From Aliarcobacter sp017996075 (GTDB taxonomy: Bacteria > Campylobacterota > Campylobacteria > Campylobacterales > Arcobacteraceae), in assembly GCF_051062515.1 (NCBI RefSeq), contig NZ_JAMXEK010000001.1: 64,000 bases of DNA; one strand, 5' to 3'. Below are positions 16,417 to 24,593 of this stretch, piece by piece (the stretch's first letter is position 1; the number at the start of each line of letters is the position of its first letter). The position numbers were made by a program, and so were the translations under genes. A model generated the notes under the pieces. That model was given only the letters and a program-made list of their open reading frames with translations, ran no database searches and had not been told where the DNA came from.

Positions 16417-16460
16417 ACTTATACAAAACTTATAAATAATTTATACAAAGCTTACTTATA
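16417..16460 (+). promoter_or_regulatory. Tandem 11-bp direct repeats upstream of sqr-like gene
   Basis: ACTTATACAAA (16417-16427), ACTTATAAATA (16428-16438) and ATTTATACAAA (16439-16449) run head to tail with no gap, and a partial copy follows at 16450-16460. Repeats one helical turn apart are the usual binding pattern of OmpR-family regulators, one of which is encoded just upstream. Confidence 0.6.
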
Positions 16461-16501
16461 TTTGTTATTGTTTTCTCCTATCTAATATTAGGAGAAGTAA
16501 G

Positions 16502-17692
16502 ATGAGAAAAAAAATTCTTATAGTTGGTGGGGGAACAGCAGGAACAATGACTGCAAATAACCTTGCGAAAAAATTAATGCCTGAAATAGATAAGGATGAG
16601 GTAGAAATTACTTTAATATCTAATTCAAAAAATCACTATTATAGACCAGGAGCTATGTATGTTGCTTTTGGAAAATCTGAAGGTTACGAATTCGTAAGAG
16701 AGCAAAGATCTCTTCTTATGAGCGAAATAAAATTTGAAGTTGAAGAAGCAGTTGAAATTGATACAAAAAACAATTTCATAAAAACAAAAAGTGGTAAAAA
16801 ATTTGATTATGATTTTTTAGTTTTAGCAACAGGTTGTGAAGCTGCACCTGAAAGAATCCCAGGATTAGCAGAAGGTGGAGATATTTTTTATACTTATGAA
16901 GGTGCTATGAAACTTGCTAAGAAATTCCATAAATTAGAAAAAGGAAGAGTTTTAGTTACTGTAAACTTCCCAAAAACTCCAAATATTCCACATCAATGTG
17001 GTATTGCTCCAGTTGAGACAACAATTATGTTGCATGATTTCTTAGTAGAAAGAGGAATTAGAGATAATGTAGAGATTATCTATACATACCCAACAGAAGC
17101 ACAAGCTGTTACAAATGGACTATTTTTACAAGAGCCAACTTCAAAAGTTTTACCTTCAATTTTCGATGGTGCTGGAATTAAACATAAAACAGGATTTACT
17201 TTAAATAAAGTAGATGCAGATAAGAAAATAGCATATTCGCAAGAAGGTGAAGAGATTGAGTTTGATATATTAATGTCAACTCCACCATTTGTTGCTGTTG
17301 AATTTATAAGAAATTCTGGGCTATCAAAAGCTTTAGATAATGAAGGATGGTTACCAACAGATAAAAAGACACTTAAAGTAATTGGTCAAAACAATATATA
17401 TACTTTAGGAGATACTGTTGATTTACCTGTTTCAAAAGCTGGTGGAACAATTCACAACCAAACAGATGTAGTAGCTGATAATATTGCTTCAGAATTAAGA
17501 CATGGTTACACGACAGAGAGCTATGATGGTTTAGTTATTGCTATTGCTCAAATGGGATTATCTTGTGGAATGCCACTTTGGTATGATTATAATGAAGATG
17601 TAAAACCTACTCCTTGTAGTAAACTAGGAAGTTTTGTAAGAAAAGGGTTTAACAAAGGTATCTATTGGGCTGCTGCTCGTGGAATGATATAG
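16502..17692 (+). CDS. sqr: FAD-dependent oxidoreductase, sulfide:quinone oxidoreductase type
   Basis: A 396-residue flavoprotein. The FAD fold opens with GGGTAGTMTANN, and a second segment VLATGCEA is typical of the SQR/flavocytochrome c sulfide dehydrogenase group. Candidate redox cysteines are in ATGCEA, HQCGIAPVE and LSCGMPLWYDY, placed like the three cysteines of sulfide:quinone reductases. These enzymes oxidise sulfide to polysulfide at the membrane and pass electrons to quinone. GGAGAAG precedes the ATG, and a DUF1641 gene follows 9 bases later, a common pairing. The subtype is not certain. Confidence 0.85.
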   Translation: MRKKILIVGGGTAGTMTANNLAKKLMPEIDKDEVEITLISNSKNHYYRPGAMYVAFGKSEGYEFVREQRSLLMSEIKFEVEEAVEIDTKNNFIKTKSGKKFDYDFLVLATGCEAAPERIPGLAEGGDIFYTYEGAMKLAKKFHKLEKGRVLVTVNFPKTPNIPHQCGIAPVETTIMLHDFLVERGIRDNVEIIYTYPTEAQAVTNGLFLQEPTSKVLPSIFDGAGIKHKTGFTLNKVDADKKIAYSQEGEEIEFDILMSTPPFVAVEFIRNSGLSKALDNEGWLPTDKKTLKVIGQNNIYTLGDTVDLPVSKAGGTIHNQTDVVADNIASELRHGYTTESYDGLVIAIAQMGLSCGMPLWYDYNEDVKPTPCSKLGSFVRKGFNKGIYWAAARGMI

Positions 17693-17701
17693 GAGAAAAT
17701 T

Positions 17702-18055
17702 ATGAGTAATAAAGTAGAAGTTCTAAAAACTAAAGAGATGCAAGAGTTAGAAGACAAAATGACTATGTTGGTTCAAACAGGAAGAATTGATAATCTTATT
17801 GACCTTTTGGCTGTTGTATCTGATAATATTGAAATGACAACTCAACCAATGGTTGAAAAAATGATTGGTACAGTTGATAATCTAGCAACAGCTGGATTTA
17901 TTATGGATAATGCAGTTAGATATGCAAAAAGAGAAAATGCTAAAAATAACAAGCAATCTCTTTTAGGGCTATTAAAACTTATGAGAGATGAAGAGACTTT
18001 AAAAGGATTAAGTTTTATGCTTAATCTTACAAAAGGAATTGGAAAACAACTTTAA
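17702..18055 (+). CDS. DUF1641 family protein
   Basis: A 117-residue, mostly helical, soluble protein. It is recognisable as DUF1641 by the LAVVSDNIEMTTQPMVEK-like centre and the MLNLTKGIG end. The function is unknown. Members are often encoded next to sulfide:quinone oxidoreductase-like or formate dehydrogenase genes, and here it follows sqr by 9 bases with its own GGAGAAA site. A role as accessory factor of the flavoprotein is inference from position. Confidence 0.8.
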   Translation: MSNKVEVLKTKEMQELEDKMTMLVQTGRIDNLIDLLAVVSDNIEMTTQPMVEKMIGTVDNLATAGFIMDNAVRYAKRENAKNNKQSLLGLLKLMRDEETLKGLSFMLNLTKGIGKQL

Positions 18056-18061
18056 GTTTTT

Positions 18062-18087
18062 TATTCTCAAGATTTCTCTTGAGAATA
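18062..18087 (+). terminator. Terminator of the sqr-DUF1641 unit
   Basis: TATTCTCAAGA and TCTTGAGAATA form a perfect 11-bp stem with a 4-base loop, followed by six T on the plus strand. The end of the convergent gap gene lies inside it. Confidence 0.85.
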
Positions 18088-19104
18088 TTTTTTCCTATAA
18101 AAATCTAAAATCTCAACAACTTTTGAAGCATATCCCCACTCATTGTCATACCATAAAAGTAGTTTTATCATATTTTGTTTAACTTCCAAAAATCTATGAT
18201 CTATTATTGTTGTAAAATTCTCTTTTTTAAAATCACTTGAAACAAGTGCTTCAAAATTGTTTAAAACTATTGGAAATTTTTGATTTTTCTCAAAATCCAA
18301 AAAAAGTTTTTTTATCTCATCTTTGCTTGAAATCTCTTTTGTAAAAAGTGTTACATTTATAACTCCAACAGTATCTGTTGGAACTCTAAGTGAGTTTGAG
18401 CTTATTAAATTTGAATTAAATTTTTCTAAAACATAAGAGCAAGCTTTTATAGTAGTTGTTTGACTTGGTATTATATTTTGAGTTGAACTTCTTCCAAACT
18501 CAAAATTTAAATCAACATCTCTAGTAGCACTTTGAACAAAGCTTCCATCTAAAACTCTTTGATGATTTAAAAGTGGATGAATAGTTACAATATCACCGCA
18601 AATAATCTCTTTTTTATCATCAATTAGCTTTAAAGCAGGAAGAAGCGCTGTTGCATTACATGAGCTTGTAGATATTATTTTATGATTTTTTAAATCAAGT
18701 TTATCTTCATTTACACCCAAAACTAAATTTATATCTGCATCTTTTTGAGGATGAGTTAAAATTATTTTATCTACTTTTAAATTTCTTAATATATTTAAAT
18801 CAGTTTTTTGACCACTGGCATCAATTAAAATATCAACTCCATCTAAATTTAATTCAGAGATATCTTTGTAGTTTGTAATTTTGATTTTTGATTTTTGATT
18901 TTGTATAAAACTATTTTCTATAACTTCAAATTTATCATTTAGTTTTCCATAAGTTGAATCATAGTTTATAGAGTAAACTATATTTTCAACAGATGGATTT
19001 ATTTCATTTATTGCTACAATTTCAAATCTTTCGTCATTTAAAAGCTGCTTTAAAATTGATTTTCCAATTCTACCAGCTCCATTTAAAACAATTTTTATAC
19101 TCAT
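18067..19104 (-). CDS. gap: Glyceraldehyde-3-phosphate dehydrogenase family protein with divergent active site
   Basis: A 345-residue member of the phosphorylating GAPDH family: NAD-binding start NGAGRIGKSIL, RVPTDTVGVINVT and the C-terminal WYDNEWGYASKVVEI are all in place. The catalytic Cys is in SSCNAT rather than the standard SCTTN, and the His segment reads HPLLNHQ instead of HSYTxDQ. Cys and His are thus kept but their surroundings differ. It may be the glycolytic/gluconeogenic enzyme of this lineage or an erythrose-4-phosphate-type relative. It precedes nothing obviously related. Confidence 0.8.
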   Translation of the reverse strand: MSIKIVLNGAGRIGKSILKQLLNDERFEIVAINEINPSVENIVYSINYDSTYGKLNDKFEVIENSFIQNQKSKIKITNYKDISELNLDGVDILIDASGQKTDLNILRNLKVDKIILTHPQKDADINLVLGVNEDKLDLKNHKIISTSSCNATALLPALKLIDDKKEIICGDIVTIHPLLNHQRVLDGSFVQSATRDVDLNFEFGRSSTQNIIPSQTTTIKACSYVLEKFNSNLISSNSLRVPTDTVGVINVTLFTKEISSKDEIKKLFLDFEKNQKFPIVLNNFEALVSSDFKKENFTTIIDHRFLEVKQNMIKLLLWYDNEWGYASKVVEILDFYRKKYSQEKS

Positions 19105-19119
19105 AATTTAATCTTTTTT

Positions 19120-19311
19120 TTAAAGTATTTGCTGAACACGACCAACATCTCCATTTTGTAATCTTACTTTTATTCCATGTGGATGAGTTGGTGAATTTGT
19201 TAAAATATCTTTTACAACTCCTTGAGTTAGTTTGCCTGTTCTTTGATCTGCTTTTAATACAATATTTACTTTTAAACCTACTTTTACATCAAACCTTTTT
19301 TTCGGATCCAT
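19120..19311 (-). CDS. ywbE: YwbE family small protein
   Basis: A 63-residue protein with the family features: VGLKVNIVLKADQRTGKLT, then VKDILTNSPTHPHGIKVRL and a GDVGRVQ end. It is a small beta-barrel-like fold. The function is unknown. It sits 15 bases upstream of gap on the same strand and may be cotranscribed. Confidence 0.85.
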   Translation of the reverse strand: MDPKKRFDVKVGLKVNIVLKADQRTGKLTQGVVKDILTNSPTHPHGIKVRLQNGDVGRVQQIL

Positions 19312-19368
19312 TTTTACTTCTTTCTATAATAAACTACAAAATTTTATTGAAGTATAGTAAAAAATATA

Positions 19369-20061
19369 TTATTGTTTCATTTCTATAAACAAAATATGGC
19401 TTTTTGAAATAGGATTTATTACTATTTTATCTTCATCTGTAATTTCCATTGCATCACCAAAATCCAAAGTAGTTCCATTTACAGTTGAACTTCCTTCGAT
19501 TTGTACAAAATAGATTTGTCTATCTTCTTTTATTTCAAACTCTAGCTCTTTATCAAATTCGCTTACATATATATTTACATCTTGATAGATTTTAATAGCA
19601 CTATCTCCATCTTGACTTGATACAATATTTAATAATTTGTTATATCTATCCTCTTCTTTAAACTTATGTGAACCATAAAGTCGTGGAAGTCCTTTTTGTG
19701 GTGGAATTATCCAAATTTGAAGAAGTCTTAAAATCTCTTCTGATTCATTTTTTTCACTATGATATATTCCATCTCCAGCACTTAAGTATTGAACTTCACC
19801 TCTTTTTAAAGTTTCACTATTTCCCATAGAGTCTTTATGAGTAATCTCTCCATCAACAATATATGAAATAATCTCCATATTTTCATGAGGATGCATATCA
19901 AATCCAGTTTTTGCCTCAATTAAATCATCATTTAAAACTCTTAAAACTCCAAAGTTAATATTTTTTGGATTTCTATACTCTGCAAAACTAAAGTGAAATC
20001 TACTTTGTAACCAACCAAGATTTGATTTTCCCATATTCTGTTTTGGTAATTTTTTTATCAT
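19369..20061 (-). CDS. Pirin family protein
   Basis: A 230-residue bicupin. The metal-binding N-terminal cupin is visible in FDMHPHENMEIISY, with GEVQYLSAGDGIYHSE as the second conserved stretch. Bacterial pirins bind iron or other metals and some have quercetinase activity. It overlaps the stop of the upstream dioxygenase gene by 4 bases, so the two are a coupled pair, perhaps acting on aromatic compounds or in redox stress. Confidence 0.88.
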   Translation of the reverse strand: MIKKLPKQNMGKSNLGWLQSRFHFSFAEYRNPKNINFGVLRVLNDDLIEAKTGFDMHPHENMEIISYIVDGEITHKDSMGNSETLKRGEVQYLSAGDGIYHSEKNESEEILRLLQIWIIPPQKGLPRLYGSHKFKEEDRYNKLLNIVSSQDGDSAIKIYQDVNIYVSEFDKELEFEIKEDRQIYFVQIEGSSTVNGTTLDFGDAMEITDEDKIVINPISKSHILFIEMKQ

Positions 20062-20834
20062 TTTTCTACCTCTTTTTCATCAAAAATAAAACTTTCCATA
20101 GAGATATTTGAATATAACATCTCACTATTAAATGACTTTCCTTTTTTATTGTTAGCACTTCCAAAAGCTATAAACAAAGGAATAAAGTGCTCAAGTGTAG
20201 GATGATTTTTATAGAAATTTGTATTTTTGGTTATATTTTTTAACTCTTCAACATTTGCATTTTCTACAATATCTTTAATAGTATGATTAAACTCTTTTGC
20301 ATAATTTTTTGTATCTTCATATCCCATTTCACTTAAATTGTGAGTAACTCCACCACTAAAAACAAGTAAAGCATCATCTTTAAATATTTTTAGTTTTTCA
20401 CCTAAGTTTAACAGTTCAGTAATTGTATAAGATATTGGAATACTAAGTTGAATTACTGGAATTTCAAGTTTTTCATATATCAAAGATAAAACACTCCAAA
20501 CACCATGGTCATAACTAGTTCGGTTTTCATCTATATTTATATCAATACCTTGATTTTTTAATTTCTCTATTAGATTGTTTGTTAAATTTAAATCACTTTT
20601 TATATTGTATTTAAACTCATATAACTCTTTTTCAAAACCATAAAAATCATACATTAAACTATTTGCAATAGGATTTATTACTTTTAAATTTTTTGTTACA
20701 TAGTGTGCTGATACTATAATAATATACTTTGGTGTATTCAAAATCTTTTTAAGATTTTGAATACTTTTTTTTGATTTTAAATCACTAAAAATAATATTAG
20801 GCGCTCCATGAGAGATAAATAAAGATGGATTCAT
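20058..20834 (-). CDS. ygiD: DODA-type (LigB-like) ring-opening dioxygenase family protein
   Basis: A 258-residue protein of the LigB/DODA superfamily. It starts with PSLFISHGAPN, the metal-binding His segment, followed by IIIVSAHYVT, SYDHGVWSVL and VFSGGVTHNLSEM. Homologues such as E. coli YgiD use zinc or iron to open catechol rings (DOPA dioxygenase activity). Coupled with a pirin gene downstream, with a YceI gene downstream of both on the other side. The substrate is unknown. Confidence 0.85.
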   Translation of the reverse strand: MNPSLFISHGAPNIIFSDLKSKKSIQNLKKILNTPKYIIIVSAHYVTKNLKVINPIANSLMYDFYGFEKELYEFKYNIKSDLNLTNNLIEKLKNQGIDINIDENRTSYDHGVWSVLSLIYEKLEIPVIQLSIPISYTITELLNLGEKLKIFKDDALLVFSGGVTHNLSEMGYEDTKNYAKEFNHTIKDIVENANVEELKNITKNTNFYKNHPTLEHFIPLFIAFGSANNKKGKSFNSEMLYSNISMESFIFDEKEVEK

Positions 20835-20852
20835 AATATTATTTGACTAAAA

Positions 20853-21404
20853 TTAATTAGTCAAATTTCCTTGAATATCAATATTTAGTTTAACTTCATC
20901 ACTAACAGCAACTCCACCTGTTTCTAAAACTTTATTCCAAGTTACACCAAACTCGCTTCTGTTGATTTTTCCACTTAGTGTAAATCCAGCTTTTTTACCT
21001 AATGCTCCACCATTTTCAAGATTTAATTTAATATTTTTAGTAACACCTTTTAAAGTAATATCTCCATAAATTACATCTTTTTCTACTTTTGTAGATTTAA
21101 AAGTGATTTTTGGGAATTTTGCTATATCTAAAATATCATCAGCTTTTAGATGAGCATCTCTTTTTTCATCAGCTGTATCAATAGAAGCAACATTTAATTC
21201 ACCTTGAACACTTAATAAAGTATTTGCTTTTTCATCATATTCAAATGTTCCACTAATATCTTTAATCTTTCCAGCCACATTTGAAACCATCATATGTTTT
21301 ACTGTAAATCCAGCATTTGAATTTCCTGTATCAACACTATAAGTTCCTGCAAATAGTGAACTTGTTGCAAATATACTTAATAATCCTAAACTAATCTTTT
21401 TCAT
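20853..21404 (-). CDS. YceI family periplasmic protein (copy 1)
   Basis: A 183-residue lipocalin-like protein with a signal peptide (cleaved after SSLFA). YceI features: TGNSNAGFTVKHMMVSNVAG, HLKADDILDIAKFPKITFKS and the FGVTWN segment. Family members bind isoprenoid-type lipids such as polyprenyl quinones in the periplasm. Its start overlaps the marR gene by 14 bases, so it belongs to the MarR-controlled unit. A second, more distant YceI lies on the other side of marR. Confidence 0.9.
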   Translation of the reverse strand: MKKISLGLLSIFATSSLFAGTYSVDTGNSNAGFTVKHMMVSNVAGKIKDISGTFEYDEKANTLLSVQGELNVASIDTADEKRDAHLKADDILDIAKFPKITFKSTKVEKDVIYGDITLKGVTKNIKLNLENGGALGKKAGFTLSGKINRSEFGVTWNKVLETGGVAVSDEVKLNIDIQGNLTN

Positions 21405-21864
21405 TTTTAATCCTTTTTTCTTTGTAAATTTTGTTTAATAAATCATATAAAGTATTTAGTTCATCATCATCTAAAACATCTAAAAACTCACTTAGATTTT
21501 TTGCATGATTTGGAAAAATCTCTTGCATTATCAAACTTCCTTTTGAAGTTATTGATAAAATTGAAGATCTATTGTCATTTGGGTCTTTTTTTGACTCAAT
21601 TAGTCCATCTCTATGTAAATTTTTAACAACAACAGTTGTATTTCCAGGAGTTCCCATTATAAGTTTTGTAATTGAACTTATATTTAAATCACCTTTGTGG
21701 TATAGAACTTCTAAAACTTTAAATTGATTAAATGTAAGAGTATGTTTTGATAAAAAAAGTTCAGTCTTGTTATTTAAAATGTGAGCAACTCTTAAGAGCC
21801 TCATAACTGTTTTCATTGATTTATCAGTTTTTTCACCATAAGATTTTAAACTTTTTTCTTTCAT
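21391..21864 (-). CDS. MarR family transcriptional regulator
   Basis: A 157-residue winged-helix repressor; the core is LTFNQFKVLEVLYHKGDLNISSI, the recognition helix GTPGNTTVVVKNLHRDGLIE and the wing KDPNDNRSSILSIT. Such proteins release DNA on binding phenolic or lipophilic ligands or on oxidation. The gene overlaps yceI copy 1 downstream. A 12-bp palindrome sits between its own -35 and -10 boxes, so it probably represses itself and the YceI gene. Confidence 0.92.
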   Translation of the reverse strand: MKEKSLKSYGEKTDKSMKTVMRLLRVAHILNNKTELFLSKHTLTFNQFKVLEVLYHKGDLNISSITKLIMGTPGNTTVVVKNLHRDGLIESKKDPNDNRSSILSITSKGSLIMQEIFPNHAKNLSEFLDVLDDDELNTLYDLLNKIYKEKRIKNEKD

Positions 21865-21882
21865 AAAGACTCCTTAGGTGAA

Positions 21883-21912
21883 AGTATATTACTAATTAGT
21901 ATTAAAAGTCAA
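21883..21912 (-). promoter_or_regulatory. marR promoter with embedded palindromic operator
   Basis: On the minus strand TTGACT (21907-21912), 18 bases, TATACT (21883-21888). The perfect palindrome TACTAATTAGTA (21890-21901) fills the spacer, extended by near-symmetric flanks. This is a typical MarR autorepression layout. Confidence 0.7.
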
Positions 21913-21914
21913 TA

Positions 21915-22505
21915 CTATTTTCTTGTTTTCTCTTTTATATGTTGAAAAATTAAATCATTTTGTAAAGTTGCTTCAATATTTATACTAACTTTAATATCAT
22001 TTGATACAGCACTACTTCCAAAATTTTCTAAAACATCCCAAAAGAGATCAAAAGAGCTTCTTTTTAAAGTTGTACTCATTGTTACATAAAGTTTATCAAG
22101 AAAGATTCCACTATTTTCAATATCAAATTCTACACTTCTTTTTACACCATTTATTGTTATATCACCAAAAACTTTATCATCACTTATTTTTTCTGCTTTA
22201 AACTCAATCTCTGGGTATTTTTTGCTATTTAAGATTTTTTCGCTTATTATTAAAGATGTTAATTCACCATTTTGTGTTGATACTGAGTCTGTATCCACAG
22301 AACCTTTTATTGATTTTATTATATTTTCTTTTTCATCAAAAATTATCAATCCACTAATATCTTGAAAGCTTCCATCAACTATATTTGTTTTTTGGTATGT
22401 TAGTTGAAAATTTGCTTTTGAGTTTTTACTATTTACGACAAACTCTTTTGCATAAAGAAAAGGAGTTAATAATAGTATTGATAATAAGATTTTTGTTGCT
22501 TTCAT
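21915..22505 (-). CDS. YceI family periplasmic protein (copy 2)
   Basis: A 196-residue YceI protein with a signal peptide (cleaved near LLTPFLYA). The conserved stretches are weaker than in copy 1: NSKNSKANFQLTYQ, KILNSKKYPEIEFKAEK, KRSSFDLFWD. It ends close to the marR promoter, so marR is expressed separately, but the two YceI genes flank the regulator. Lipid or quinone binding is inferred from the family. Confidence 0.85.
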   Translation of the reverse strand: MKATKILLSILLLTPFLYAKEFVVNSKNSKANFQLTYQKTNIVDGSFQDISGLIIFDEKENIIKSIKGSVDTDSVSTQNGELTSLIISEKILNSKKYPEIEFKAEKISDDKVFGDITINGVKRSVEFDIENSGIFLDKLYVTMSTTLKRSSFDLFWDVLENFGSSAVSNDIKVSINIEATLQNDLIFQHIKEKTRK

Positions 22506-22634
22506 TTTTTACCTTATAAAATTAATCGTGCAATTATATCCAATAAAACATATTTTAACCATTTAATAATCTTTTTTTAGCTAAAATATTCCGTTTTACT
22601 GAAATATGAAATATTTATAATAAGGATAATTAAT

Positions 22635-23741
22635 ATGTTATTAACACCAGGACCAACTCCTGTACCAGAATTTGCAAGAAAAGCTATGAGCGATATTACA
22701 ATACATCATAGAACAAAAGAGTTTGAAGCAATTTTTGAGAGAACTAGAAATCTTTTAATAGAAATTTATAATATGCCAGAAGTTTTAATGCTAGCTTCAA
22801 GTGGAACAGGAGCTATGGAGGCTTGTGTAACTAATTTTACTAGAAAAAAAGCACTTACAGTTAATTCTGGAAAATTTGGGGAGAGATTTGGAAAAATCTG
22901 TAAAGCGTTTAATATAGATTATACTGAACTAAAAAATGAATGGAATACAGCTGTTAGCGTTGAAGATGTAATAAATACAATCAAAAATGATTCAAATATC
23001 GATGCTATATTTATTCAAATATGTGAAAGTGCTGGAGGATTAAGGCATCCTGTTGAAGAAATAGCAAAAGAAGTTAAAAAAATTAATCCAGAAATAATAG
23101 TTGTAGCGGATGGAATTACAGCTTTAGGTGTTGAAAAAATAGATGTTACTAATATTGATGCACTTATTACTGGAAGTCAAAAAGCATTTATGCTTCCTCC
23201 AGGTCTTGCAATGATTGGATTATCACAAAAAGCAGTTACAAAAATAGAAGAAAAATCAGCTGGATATTATTTCAATCTTGCAACTGAGTTAAAAAATCAA
23301 AGAAAAAATACAACAGCTTGGACAGCTGCAACTACATTGATTATGGGATTAGAAGCTATTTTAGTTGAATTAAAAAAAGTAGGATTTGATAATTTATATA
23401 GTAAAACAGCTTTAAGAGCAAAAGCAACTCAAGAAGCATTAAAAGCAATAGGATTCGAAATATATCCAAAAACTCCAGCAAATGCTATGACAACGGTTTA
23501 TACAGAACAATCAAATGAGATTAGAAAGCTTTTAAAAACAAAATACAGTGTTGATATTGCGGGTGGTCAAGATCATTTAACTGGGAAAATTTTTAGAATT
23601 AATCATATGGGATTAGTAGAAGATTTTGAAGCTTCTTGGGCTGTAAATGCTATTGAGTTAGTTATGGATGAGTTAAAAATTAGAACATTTGATGGAACTG
23701 CAAATAGAGTATTTGCCCAAAATATGTTTAAAGGGATATAG
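22635..23741 (+). CDS. Class V aminotransferase (alanine-glyoxylate/serine-pyruvate type)
   Basis: A 368-residue PLP enzyme. The start LLTPGPTPVP is the signature of the serine/alanine:glyoxylate aminotransferase group; the PLP Lys is in TGSQKAFMLPPG. GTGAMEACVTN forms the phosphate-binding turn. Its partners are hisZ-like, purA, DUF507 and carA, all same-strand and nearly contiguous. In Campylobacterota such genes supply serine/glycine-type reactions, but the substrate pair is not shown by the sequence. Confidence 0.87.
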   Translation: MLLTPGPTPVPEFARKAMSDITIHHRTKEFEAIFERTRNLLIEIYNMPEVLMLASSGTGAMEACVTNFTRKKALTVNSGKFGERFGKICKAFNIDYTELKNEWNTAVSVEDVINTIKNDSNIDAIFIQICESAGGLRHPVEEIAKEVKKINPEIIVVADGITALGVEKIDVTNIDALITGSQKAFMLPPGLAMIGLSQKAVTKIEEKSAGYYFNLATELKNQRKNTTAWTAATTLIMGLEAILVELKKVGFDNLYSKTALRAKATQEALKAIGFEIYPKTPANAMTTVYTEQSNEIRKLLKTKYSVDIAGGQDHLTGKIFRINHMGLVEDFEASWAVNAIELVMDELKIRTFDGTANRVFAQNMFKGI

Positions 23742-23746
23742 TTTTA

Positions 23747-24592
23747 ATGATATTTGAACACGAAATTCCAAAAGGTAGCAGACTTTATTTTGGTAAAACA
23801 GCAAAAGCGAAAAGAGTTTTAGAAAATAGTGTTTGTGAAATTTTGGAGAAAAATGGATTTGAAGAGATTCTAACTCCAAATTTTTCATATTCTCAGCATC
23901 AGTCTATTGAAGACAATAAAAAACTAATAAAATTTTCTGATGAAGAAAATGAACAAGTTTCTTTAAGAGCAGATTCAACATTAGATGTTGTAAGAATTAT
24001 TACAAAAAGATTAGGAAGAGCTACAAATCATAGAAAATGGTTTTATGTGCAACCTATTTTTTCTTATCCATCAAAAGAGGATTATCAAATTGGTTGTGAA
24101 TGGATAGAGCACAATAATATATCTGATATTATGAATTTAACAGCAGATATTTTAAGAGCTATAAAAATAGAGCCAATTTTACAAATATCAAATATAAATA
24201 TACCAAAACTAATAAGTACAGAGTTAAATATTAGTATTGATATACTTAAAAATGGTGAAATATCTGAACTTTTAAAGTTAAATTGTGATTGGCTAGATAG
24301 TCTTTTGAGAGTAAAAGATATAAAAAGTTTAGAAAATATTATAGAAAAAGTACCAAATATTTTAAAAAAGGAGCTAGAGACTCTTTTGGAAAAATCAAGA
24401 GAGGTGAATTACTCAAATATTATTATTGCTCCTATGTATTATGGAAGTTTAAAATACTATAATGGCGTTTATTATAGAGTAATAGATAAAAATTTAGTTT
24501 TATGTAGAGGTGGAATGTACGAAGCTGATGGAATCAGCTCTTTAGGTTTTGCGCTGTACACAGATAATTTATTAAAAATGTTAGAGGGATAA
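23747..24592 (+). CDS. hisZ: HisZ-like ATP phosphoribosyltransferase regulatory subunit
   Basis: A 281-residue paralogue of histidyl-tRNA synthetase's catalytic core. Class II motif 2 can be seen as HRKWFYVQPIF, and motif 3 is degenerate (CRGGMYEADGISSLGFALY). The anticodon-binding domain is absent, and the N-terminal KGSRLYFGKTAKAKRVLE resembles HisZ. HisZ activates the short form of HisG. It ends 1 base before purA, so it is expressed with purine rather than histidine genes; the regulatory role is inferred. Confidence 0.75.
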   Translation: MIFEHEIPKGSRLYFGKTAKAKRVLENSVCEILEKNGFEEILTPNFSYSQHQSIEDNKKLIKFSDEENEQVSLRADSTLDVVRIITKRLGRATNHRKWFYVQPIFSYPSKEDYQIGCEWIEHNNISDIMNLTADILRAIKIEPILQISNINIPKLISTELNISIDILKNGEISELLKLNCDWLDSLLRVKDIKSLENIIEKVPNILKKELETLLEKSREVNYSNIIIAPMYYGSLKYYNGVYYRVIDKNLVLCRGGMYEADGISSLGFALYTDNLLKMLEG

Positions 24593-24593
24593 A

